This document shows, one piece after another, positions 1 to 4,614 of a DNA stretch of 8,110 bases. The translations under genes were made by a program, and so were the position numbers. Each line of letters begins with the position of its first letter. The stretch's first letter is position 1. This DNA comes from Syntrophaceae bacterium (GTDB lineage: Bacteria > Desulfobacterota > Syntrophia > Syntrophales > UBA5619). Where the stretch lies: NCBI GenBank assembly GCA_919902745.1, contig CAKKRN010000214.1:1-8110 (forward strand), written 5' to 3'. The notes under the pieces are model-generated. The model did not search any database and had not been told where the DNA came from. It saw nothing but the letters and a program-made list of their open reading frames with translations.

Positions 1-1500
1 TTCAGCAGCCGCGGGGAAGAAGAGGACGACCTTCGTTCCTTCGCCCGGAGCGCTTTGGATCTCCATCCGCCCCCCGTGCATCTTGACGATATCCTGGACG
101 ATGGCCAGTCCCAACCCCCGCATGCCCTCCTCCTGGTGGGTGCTGAAGAACGGCTCGCATATTCTCTCCATCAGCTCCGGCGGGATCCCTTTTCCGGTGT
201 CGGCGACGGAGATGGAGACCTCTCCCCGGTCCGGTTCAGCCGTGGTGGAAACGGTGATCCGGCCCCCGGCCGGCATCGCCTCGAGGGCATTCTGGATCAA
301 GTTGAACAGGGCGGTTTGGACGCGGTAACGGTCCGCATGGATGCCCGGTAACGTCTTGTCGAAATCGACCTGGAGTTCGATTCCCGCCTTGCGCATGAGG
401 GGTTCCACGAGCGAGAGGGTCTCATTCAAAAGCCCCTGGACGGTGACGGTCTCGAAATGGGCCTCGGGCGGGCGGGTCGCGCGCCGGACGTTCTGGATGA
501 CGGTATTGAGACGCTGGGTCTGCTGGACGATGAGCTCCAATTTGCGGGCGACGTCCGGCGGCCAATTTCCCCTCTCCTGAAGAAGGTTCGCAAGACCCGC
601 GATGGAGTGGAGCGGCGTTCCGAGGTCGTGGGCGAGCGTCGCGGTCAGGTATCCCATCGCGGTGAGCTGCTGGAGCTGGTTGACCTGCTTCTGGAGCTCA
701 ACCGCCTTGCGGGTCGCCTCGCGGACGCGATCCTCGAGGCTCCGGGTCAGCTCCTGATTTCTCATCAGAACCTGTTCAATTTCATCGGCCATCGAATTGA
801 AATGTTCGGCCAGATGTCCCCATTCATCACGGCGGACGATCGGAATCCGCTTCACATATTGCCCGGTCTGGAACGCGTCGATCGTACGGATAATGACGCT
901 GAGCGGCCGGGCGATGAGCCACCGGTAACTCGCCGCGAGGACGAGCAGGATAATGACGAGGAGCCAGACGGTGCTGATGACGAGCAGGCGCTGCGCCCGG
1001 GAGAGGATTTCCACATTGGCCCGGCTGAAGTTGATCACCCCCACGACGAACTGCGTGTTCTTTGTTTTTTCGGATATGACCGGATAGAGGAGCCCCACGG
1101 CCGGCCCATCTTCCATCTGGAGGCGGACGTATTGAGGCTTGCGGGACGCCGCCACCGAGCTGACCAGGCTCTCCGGCCACTCGTAGCGGACGCGGCTCGC
1201 CCCGGCGATGTATTCGATGTAATCGATATCGTAATTGACGACGGTGAAGATGTCGATGCGGGCCAGACGGATATCGGTCTGGATCTGTTCTTTCAGGGCG
1301 GTGTCGAGCGTGGAGAGGCCCTGGCCGGTCGGGAAATGGATGTAATAGGTGCTGACCGTTTCGGCGACGCTGGAGAGGCGTTTCCCCTGCTGTTCGACCA
1401 GAATCTGGTCCAGCGCACGGATCTGAACCCAGCCCCAGACGGCCATCGTGACGACCAGCCCGAGGACCGTGAGAATCATCAGGCGTGTGCGGACGGTCAT
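1..1500 (-). CDS. Membrane-bound sensor histidine kinase (C-terminus cut by window edge)
   Basis: This is a two-component sensor kinase that autophosphorylates on histidine and passes the phosphate to a response regulator. Exactly 500 codons are open from the ATG at 1500 to the left edge with no stop, so only a few C-terminal residues should be missing. Visible parts: a membrane segment at about residues 7-25, an extracytoplasmic sensor region of about 26-170 that I cannot assign to a family (possibly CACHE-like), a second membrane segment at 172-191, HAMP at about 190-245, a coiled-coil stretch to about 280, the H-box with phosphoacceptor His291 (AHDLGTPLHSI), the N-box (NLIQNALEAM, Asn400/Asn404), the G1 box DTGKGIP at 434-440, an F-box PFFSTH, and the G2 box GLGLAIV at 462-468. 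All catalytic boxes are intact. The start is supported by GGGGAG six bases upstream. Such kinases often pair with NtrC-type regulators; the partner is not in the window and may lie beyond the left edge (inference). Confidence 0.95.
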   Translation of the reverse strand, partial: MTVRTRLMILTVLGLVVTMAVWGWVQIRALDQILVEQQGKRLSSVAETVSTYYIHFPTGQGLSTLDTALKEQIQTDIRLARIDIFTVVNYDIDYIEYIAGASRVRYEWPESLVSSVAASRKPQYVRLQMEDGPAVGLLYPVISEKTKNTQFVVGVINFSRANVEILSRAQRLLVISTVWLLVIILLVLAASYRWLIARPLSVIIRTIDAFQTGQYVKRIPIVRRDEWGHLAEHFNSMADEIEQVLMRNQELTRSLEDRVREATRKAVELQKQVNQLQQLTAMGYLTATLAHDLGTPLHSIAGLANLLQERGNWPPDVARKLELIVQQTQRLNTVIQNVRRATRPPEAHFETVTVQGLLNETLSLVEPLMRKAGIELQVDFDKTLPGIHADRYRVQTALFNLIQNALEAMPAGGRITVSTTAEPDRGEVSISVADTGKGIPPELMERICEPFFSTHQEEGMRGLGLAIVQDIVKMHGGRMEIQSAPGEGTKVVLFFPAAAE

Positions 1501-1506
1501 GGATCA

Positions 1507-1512
1507 CTCCCC
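1507..1512 (-). promoter_or_regulatory. Shine-Dalgarno of the histidine kinase gene
   Basis: GGGGAG on the minus strand lies six bases before the ATG at 1498-1500. It favours this start over the ATG eight codons further in. Confidence 0.6.
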
Positions 1513-1551
1513 GGGGAATGGTTTTCGGAAGTCCGGTTGTCCCCGACCGTG

Positions 1552-1557
1552 ATTATA
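1552..1557 (-). promoter_or_regulatory. Candidate -10 box of the histidine kinase promoter
   Basis: A perfect TATAAT on the minus strand lies 51 bases before the kinase start codon and downstream of the terminator of the preceding gene, so the kinase probably has its own transcript. The hexamer 17 bases further upstream (TGCATT) is a poor -35 box, so the promoter would be weak or activator-dependent. Confidence 0.4.
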
Positions 1558-1595
1558 GTGCAGGCCGGGGGGAAAATGCACGCAAATGATCGGCG

Positions 1596-1629
1596 AAAAA
1601 AAGGGGGTGCGGAGACCTCTCCACACCCC
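1596..1629 (-). terminator. Intrinsic terminator of the lysine-rich repeat protein gene
   Basis: Read on the minus strand, GGGGTG-U-GGAG, a four-base AGGU loop and CUCC-G-CACCCC form an 11-pair stem followed directly by seven T residues. The single non-Watson-Crick pair is a G-U wobble only in the minus-strand RNA (it would be C-A in the plus RNA), which fixes the direction. It lies about 30 bases after the stop of the 97-residue protein and separates it from the kinase gene. Confidence 0.85.
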
Positions 1630-1657
1630 GTACATCTGTTCGATACCCGAAAAAGGA

Positions 1658-1951
1658 TTACTTCTTGGCCGGAGCCGGGGTCTCAGCCTTCTTCTCGTCC
1701 TTCTTGTCGGTCTTCTTCTCAGCCTTCTTCTCGGCCTTCTTCTCGACCTTCTTCTCGACCTTCTTCTCAGCCTTCTTCACGTCCTTCTTCGCGTCCTTCT
1801 TCACGTCCTTCTTCACGTCCTTCTTTTCTGCCTTCGCGGGATCAGCCGCTTCTTTCTTCCCCTTCTCGACGGCGGGTGTCTGGGCGGCTGCGATTCCGGA
1901 TGTGCAGAACAGGAAAACCAACGCGATTGTCCATACCATGAAACGTTTCAT
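1658..1951 (-). CDS. Exported lysine-rich tetrapeptide-repeat protein, 97 aa
   Basis: I do not recognise a named family. Residues 1-23 form a typical Sec signal peptide (basic start, hydrophobic core, AAA before Gln24), so the mature protein should be secreted or periplasmic. Residues 41-88 are twelve tetrapeptides: AEKK, four D-V/A-KK units, then A/V-E-KK units, ending TDKK-DEKK. The tail is TPAPAKK. The mature protein has hardly any hydrophobic residues and would be strongly basic and probably extended, helical or disordered; binding to polyanions such as nucleic acid, lipopolysaccharide or peptidoglycan is only a guess. The start is supported by AGGAGG nine bases upstream (1961-1966). A strong terminator follows. 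No good promoter is seen in the 120-base gap upstream, so it may be cotranscribed with the exported protein gene before it. Confidence 0.8.
   Translation of the reverse strand: MKRFMVWTIALVFLFCTSGIAAAQTPAVEKGKKEAADPAKAEKKDVKKDVKKDAKKDVKKAEKKVEKKVEKKAEKKAEKKTDKKDEKKAETPAPAKK
1688..1831 (-). repeat. Twelve-copy, 12-bp in-frame tandem repeat
   Basis: This is 144 bp of degenerate 12-mers inside the lysine-rich protein gene, encoding its twelve tetrapeptides. Two subfamilies are visible on the plus strand: CTTCTTCACGTC-like units (D-V-KK) and CTTCTTCTCGGC-like units (A/V-E-KK). Lysine is encoded by AAG nearly throughout. Because 12 is a multiple of three, copy-number changes by slippage would keep the frame. 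The same periodicity leaves several other frames open on both strands, producing spurious ORFs. Confidence 0.85.
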
Positions 1952-2041
1952 CTTAACTTACCTCCTATTTCTATTTTTGTTTTTGTCAGTCCCCTTCCGA
2001 TCCGCCGACAACCGACGATCGCGGGAATCTGCCCACATTGG

Positions 2042-2064
2042 CCTTCATCAAAGGAGCATGAAGG
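2042..2064. repeat. Small inverted repeat after the OB-like protein gene
   Basis: Perfect 7-bp arms CCTTCAT and ATGAAGG are separated by 9 bases, starting 8 bases beyond the stop codon of the 130-residue protein. There is no T-tract on the minus side, so it is not a convincing intrinsic terminator. It could protect the 3' end of an RNA or attenuate readthrough into the lysine-rich gene. Confidence 0.4.
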
Positions 2065-2071
2065 TTAAAAA

Positions 2072-2464
2072 CTACTTTGTTTCCGGAGCCGCGGAAGGGG
2101 CGACCGGTTTCATCCCCTTCGGGAGCTCCTTCTTGACCGCCTTCTTGACCGCGGTCTTCTTCGCCGGCGCCACCCGGATCAGCACGTTCCGACCATCCTT
2201 TTCAAGGTAGCTGACCTTGACCGGATCACCCGCCGCAATATTGGGAAAGGGTTTCTCCAGGATGAATTCCATGATTTCCGCTTTGCCCTTCAACGTCCGT
2301 TCGATTTTCAGGCTCGTGCCGGATATCTCCAGCACCGTCCCGGCGGTGCTCATCTCCGGGATCCGCGGGGGGCGGGGCGGGGCGGACCGTGGTTTCTCCG
2401 CGGCAAATACGAGCGTGAAACAGAGAAGCATCAAGATTGCCGCCAATGTCAGAAAACGTCTCAT
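2072..2464 (-). CDS. Small exported protein with OB-like beta core and lysine-rich tail, 130 aa
   Basis: I cannot name a family with certainty. Residues 1-22 look like a Sec signal peptide (MRR start, leucine-rich core, VFAA before Glu23). A proline-rich linker (about 25-36) leads into a compact beta-rich segment at about 41-100, with GTVLEISGTSLKIE, then FPNIAAGDPVKVSYLEKDG and ending VLIRVAP. This strand pattern resembles DUF5666-like or other small OB-fold periplasmic domains (inference from pattern, not a search). The tail, about 102-130, is rich in Lys, Pro and Ala (KKTAVKKAVKKELPKG), echoing the lysine-rich protein encoded downstream. The start has AAGGGG seven bases before ATG. The gene is preceded by a strong sigma-54-type promoter, so expression is likely dependent on an activator and signal. 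It may form an operon with the downstream lysine-rich gene. Confidence 0.8.
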   Translation of the reverse strand: MRRFLTLAAILMLLCFTLVFAAEKPRSAPPRPPRIPEMSTAGTVLEISGTSLKIERTLKGKAEIMEFILEKPFPNIAAGDPVKVSYLEKDGRNVLIRVAPAKKTAVKKAVKKELPKGMKPVAPSAAPETK

Positions 2465-2510
2465 CCAACAACCCCTTCCTTCGCCCGGTTATCTTCCGGA
2501 CGCTACCGTA

Positions 2511-2530
2511 AAAGCAATGTGCGTGCCAAT
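2511..2530 (-). promoter_or_regulatory. Sigma-54 (-24/-12) promoter of the 130-aa exported protein gene
   Basis: The minus strand reads TTGGCACG-CACA-TTGCTTTT, matching the RpoN consensus TTGGCACG-N4-TTGCW. The invariant GG and GC dinucleotides are separated by exactly 10 bases. The predicted start of transcription is near 2502, giving a leader of about 38 bases before the ATG at 2464, with the Shine-Dalgarno inside it. No competing sigma-70 promoter is evident in this gap. A promoter of this class needs an AAA+ enhancer-binding activator. Confidence 0.75.
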
Positions 2531-2554
2531 AGTGAATAATCCGATCGTTATTGG
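2526..2554. repeat. Inverted repeat overlapping the -24 element
   Basis: CCAATA and TATTGG are perfect 6-bp arms around a 17-base centre; a second nested pair, AATAA/TTATT, shares part of it. The left arm overlaps the GG of the -24 element, so a protein bound here could block the sigma-54 holoenzyme. The arms are short and could be chance. Confidence 0.3.
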
Positions 2555-2637
2555 AGAAACCGCTGTAATATCAGTCAAGATCATCGTTGGGTCGACCGGG
2601 CCTTCCCGTTTCCTCCGGAGGGGGGATTGTTGAGAAC

Positions 2638-2656
2638 TTCCCCAATGGTTGGGGAA
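2638..2656. promoter_or_regulatory. Perfect palindrome, candidate enhancer site for the sigma-54 promoter
   Basis: TTCCCCAA-TGG-TTGGGGAA is an 8+8 perfect inverted repeat with a 3-base centre. Its midpoint is about 145 bases upstream of the predicted sigma-54 transcription start, which is within the usual range for upstream activator sites of NtrC-type regulators. It could instead be a hairpin downstream of the lipid kinase gene, but no T-tract follows on the minus strand. The activator role is inference. Confidence 0.45.
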
Positions 2657-2704
2657 TTGTTCATCAGATGCCTTCGGACCGGGTACGCAGGCTCTCTGCC
2701 CGCC

Positions 2705-2753
2705 GAGGAGTGAGGGGTGAGGAGTGAGGAGCGAGGAGTGAGGAGTGAGAGGT
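2705..2753. repeat. Seven tandem copies of a heptanucleotide (GAGGAGT)
   Basis: Seven contiguous 7-bp units: GAGGAGT, GAGGGGT, GAGGAGT, GAGGAGC, GAGGAGT, GAGGAGT, GAGAGGT. Four are identical, and the others differ at one or two bases. The array is noncoding, in the 3' region of the lipid kinase gene, ending 20 bases from its stop codon. The last units are complementary to the sequence around the stop codon (AGTGAGA at 2744-2750 with TCTCACT at 2772-2778), so a weak hairpin could form. It is a simple-sequence repeat likely to vary in copy number between strains. Confidence 0.8.
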
Positions 2754-2773
2754 AGGGAAGAGGTTATTACTTC

Positions 2774-3715
2774 TCACTTCTTGCTGTTTAACATGATCAT
2801 CTTCAGTGCGCTGGGGACGATCTCCAAATCGGCCGGGAGGGTGCCCGGCTGCTCCCCGTCGATGTCCAGCAGCACCCGCTGCTCCGAAGCAGCGGTCACC
2901 CTCTTTCCCGTCTGCATGGAGACCTGGGAGATGACTTTGATCTTGCCGGTGTAGAGTTTTGGGAGGTGCCAGAAGACGAGCGGGAGGCTCATGGCGCCGA
3001 TGACGGTCACATGAAAGAGGCCGTCGTCGGGCTCGGCGTCCGGTGCGACCAGCATCCCGCCGCCGTGATAGCGTCCGTTCGCGATGGCGATGTTGAGCAC
3101 GTCGACCGTCCGCTCGTCCCCGTCGTCCACCCGGAGGTGGATCCGCTTATTTCCGTATGCGAACAGGGAGACCAGCGTGCCCCAGATGAAGGTGATGAAG
3201 GGTCCGCAGGCCTTGCTCGTCCGGTTGACCCGGTCCACGACCTCCCCGCCGAGGCCAAAGCTCGCGATATTGTGAAAGTATCTTGTGCTAGTGCCGCCCT
3301 GATGGTTTCGGAAACGGATACGTCCGAGATCGATCGTTCGGACGTATCCCTCCCGGACGGTCTGGAGAGAGGGGCCGATCCCGGACGGGATGGGCATGGT
3401 CCGGCAGAAGTCGCAACCGGTGCCGTTGGGGAGGAAGCCGAGGACCGCATCCTTGCGGATGGGGCCGCTTTCGTCAAAGAAGCCGTTGACTGCCTCGTTG
3501 AGTGTGCCATCCCCGCCCACGCAGACGATCCGGTCGGCGCCTTGGAGGAGCTGTTCCCGGGTCATCCGGGTGGCGTCGCCCGGTCCTTCGGTCATGCAGG
3601 TTTCAAAGGGACCCAGAAGATCACCGGCCATTTTGCTGATCCGGGGCCACTCTTTGCCCGTCGACCCGTTTCCCGCATGAGGATTCACCACAAAGACGGT
3701 TTTTTGGAAAACCAA
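2774..3715 (-). CDS. Diacylglycerol kinase-family lipid kinase (YegS/BmrU/LCB5 type), TTG start
   Basis: The product is a cytosolic or membrane-peripheral ATP-dependent kinase of the DAGK catalytic family, acting on a lipid such as diacylglycerol, sphingoid base or a related alcohol; the substrate cannot be told from sequence. With the chosen TTG start it has 313 residues, close to the family's usual 290-330. Visible motifs: the N-terminal strand FVVNPHAGNG (about 8-17), the nucleotide-binding signature CVGGDGTLNEAVNG (about 65-78, GGDGT at 67-71), LPNGTGCDF (about 95-103), a central PDDGLFHVTVI, and the C-terminal LDIDGEQPG followed by LEIVPSALKM. The open frame extends to an ATG at 3820, but that adds 35 unconserved residues and includes the promoter; TTG at 3713-3715 has GGGAGG six bases upstream and begins just before the conserved first strand. 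Odd point: the usual Asn of the GTxND motif is Cys here. Confidence 0.93.
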   Translation of the reverse strand: MVFQKTVFVVNPHAGNGSTGKEWPRISKMAGDLLGPFETCMTEGPGDATRMTREQLLQGADRIVCVGGDGTLNEAVNGFFDESGPIRKDAVLGFLPNGTGCDFCRTMPIPSGIGPSLQTVREGYVRTIDLGRIRFRNHQGGTSTRYFHNIASFGLGGEVVDRVNRTSKACGPFITFIWGTLVSLFAYGNKRIHLRVDDGDERTVDVLNIAIANGRYHGGGMLVAPDAEPDDGLFHVTVIGAMSLPLVFWHLPKLYTGKIKVISQVSMQTGKRVTAASEQRVLLDIDGEQPGTLPADLEIVPSALKMIMLNSKK

Positions 3716-3721
3716 GTTCCA

Positions 3722-3727
3722 CCTCCC
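3722..3727 (-). promoter_or_regulatory. Shine-Dalgarno that decides the TTG start of the lipid kinase
   Basis: GGGAGG on the minus strand lies six bases upstream of TTG (3713-3715). No ATG nearby is so well placed relative to the first conserved strand. Confidence 0.7.
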
Positions 3728-3773
3728 GCGCCCTTTGGCAGATTGTGAGGATTCGTGCGGTAAAAGCGGGGGG

Positions 3774-3782
3774 AGTATAGCA
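3774..3782 (-). promoter_or_regulatory. Candidate extended -10 promoter of the lipid kinase gene
   Basis: The minus strand reads TG-C-TATACT, an extended -10 element. The expected transcription start is near 3767, about 52 bases before the TTG start. The -35 position is not recognisable, as is common for extended -10 promoters. Its position inside the longer reading frame also argues against the ATG at 3820. Confidence 0.5.
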
Positions 3783-3885
3783 CGGATATTTTGATTCCGG
3801 TAGCTTAAAAAAAGACGCAAAAGAATTGCTTTCCGGAAGGCTTTTTGATATCCGTCTCATGCAAGCCGGGAGAGCGCTTGCCCTT

Positions 3886-4013
3886 AGCAGGCTGTTCAAA
3901 AATGTCCGGATGCAAGGCCCCCGAAATCCTGAACCGTGAAGCGTACTTTTTGGTACGTTGAACGGAGAAGGATGAGGGAAACGCAGCAGGCGGGCGTTTT
4001 TCAACAGCCTGTT
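3886..4013. repeat. 128-bp MITE/REP-like element with terminal inverted repeats
   Basis: The left end AGCAGGCTGTTCAAAAAT and the reverse complement of the right end, AACAGGCTGTTGAAAAAC, match at 15 of 18 positions. The interior has its own hairpin: CGTAC (3942-3946) and GTACG (3953-3957) around a T-rich loop, flanked by CCGT (3934-3937) and ACGG (3962-3965). No coding capacity and no obvious target-site duplication are seen. From memory, similar CAGGCTGTTGAAAAA-ended elements with a GTAC-centred hairpin are scattered through deltaproteobacterial intergenic regions; I could not check this. It fills most of the gap between two divergent transcription units, so it may influence the start of the DUF116 operon, for which I see no convincing promoter. 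Confidence 0.7.
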
Positions 4014-4061
4014 GGGATCTCCATCTCCGCCGGGGCGACAGACCGATCAGGAACGGGTTCC

Positions 4062-4613
4062 ATGACACAGGATTGCAGCAGACTCAAATTCGTTTCCGCA
4101 TTCTTCTTCTTTCCGATGCGCTCCCTGCTGGGACGGATCGGTCTGCGGTACGATATCTCCCGGATCGCCAATGCCTACTATCGGGCGAAATTCGACCGGA
4201 TTCCCGCGGCCGAAAAGGCGGTCATTCTTCCCCACTGCCTGATCGGGGAGAAATGCAAGGCCCATTTTTCCAAGGAGGACGGGGTCCTCTGCGTGAATTG
4301 CAAAGACTGCCGCTGCGGGGAGATCCGCCTTCTCTGCGAGGAGGCGGGGTGGCAGTTTTATATCTCTCCCAGCACGAATTTCACGAAACGCCTTGTCCAG
4401 AGAAAGGGGATCCACGCGGCGGTCGGCGCCGCCTGTGATTTTGAGATCGAAAAGGGGATCCGCTCGACCCGAATCACCCTCCGGGGGGTCCGTCTGAAGC
4501 AGAGGAAGGTGATCCCGCAGGTGATCGTGACGGCCCGCTACGACTGTCTGAACAACGATATCGACTGGGAGCTGCTTTGCAGGATGATTCGGGATGGGGC
4601 GGGAGGCGTCTGA
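4062..4613 (+). CDS. Cysteine-rich DUF116 family protein, 183 aa
   Basis: The product belongs to DUF116, a family without an established function found mainly in anaerobes and thought to bind metal or an iron-sulfur cluster because of its cysteines (family knowledge; role not proven). The core begins VILPHC (about 54-59) and carries Cys59, Cys65, Cys77, Cys80, Cys83, Cys85 and Cys92, with the C-x2-C-x2-C-x-C spacing of a cluster or zinc ligand set, and a later Cys125 in GAACDFE. The C-terminus contains VPQV/IPQV-like and the final YDCLNNDIDW. ATG at 4062 is chosen; the frame stays open back to 3936, but that part lies inside the repeat element. A modest AGGAA precedes the start; ATG 4116 is a weaker alternative. 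It is followed after one base by a flavoprotein gene, which implies an operon and possibly a shared redox role. Confidence 0.88.
   Translation: MTQDCSRLKFVSAFFFFPMRSLLGRIGLRYDISRIANAYYRAKFDRIPAAEKAVILPHCLIGEKCKAHFSKEDGVLCVNCKDCRCGEIRLLCEEAGWQFYISPSTNFTKRLVQRKGIHAAVGAACDFEIEKGIRSTRITLRGVRLKQRKVIPQVIVTARYDCLNNDIDWELLCRMIRDGAGGV
4601..4606 (+). promoter_or_regulatory. Shine-Dalgarno that decides the flavoprotein start
   Basis: GGGAGG lies eight bases before ATG 4615 and inside the 3' end of the DUF116 gene. It favours ATG 4615 over the in-frame ATG 4594, which has no comparable site. Confidence 0.65.
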
Positions 4614-4614
4614 G

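Noticed and set aside
457..1941. A 494-codon plus-strand open frame over the kinase and lysine-rich genes
   Set aside because: It is antisense to a kinase with all catalytic motifs intact; the C-terminal part is the 12-bp repeat read backwards (SRPSSRPSS). High GC and repeat periodicity keep it open.
1586..2210. Two plus-strand frames with Leu/Phe-rich repetitive products over the tandem repeat
   Set aside because: These are reverse readings of the KK tetrapeptide repeat, kept open because the 12-bp unit is a multiple of three. They have no credible start signal or family resemblance.
2966..3748. A 260-codon plus-strand frame opposite the lipid kinase
   Set aside because: Antisense shadow of a gene with conserved DAGK motifs; no recognisable domain.
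3826..3848. GCTTTCCGGAAGGC followed by five T residues as a plus-strand terminator
   Set aside because: No plus-strand gene precedes it, and the stem is short once a loop is allowed.
3827..3855. TTGCTT-17-TATCCG as a promoter for the DUF116 operon
   Set aside because: Both hexamers match consensus at only about half of the positions, and it lies more than 200 bases upstream with the repeat element between.
3936..4061. N-terminal extension of the DUF116 protein by 42 residues
   Set aside because: The extension is translated from the inverted-repeat element and has no family similarity; ATG 4062 gives a sensible start.
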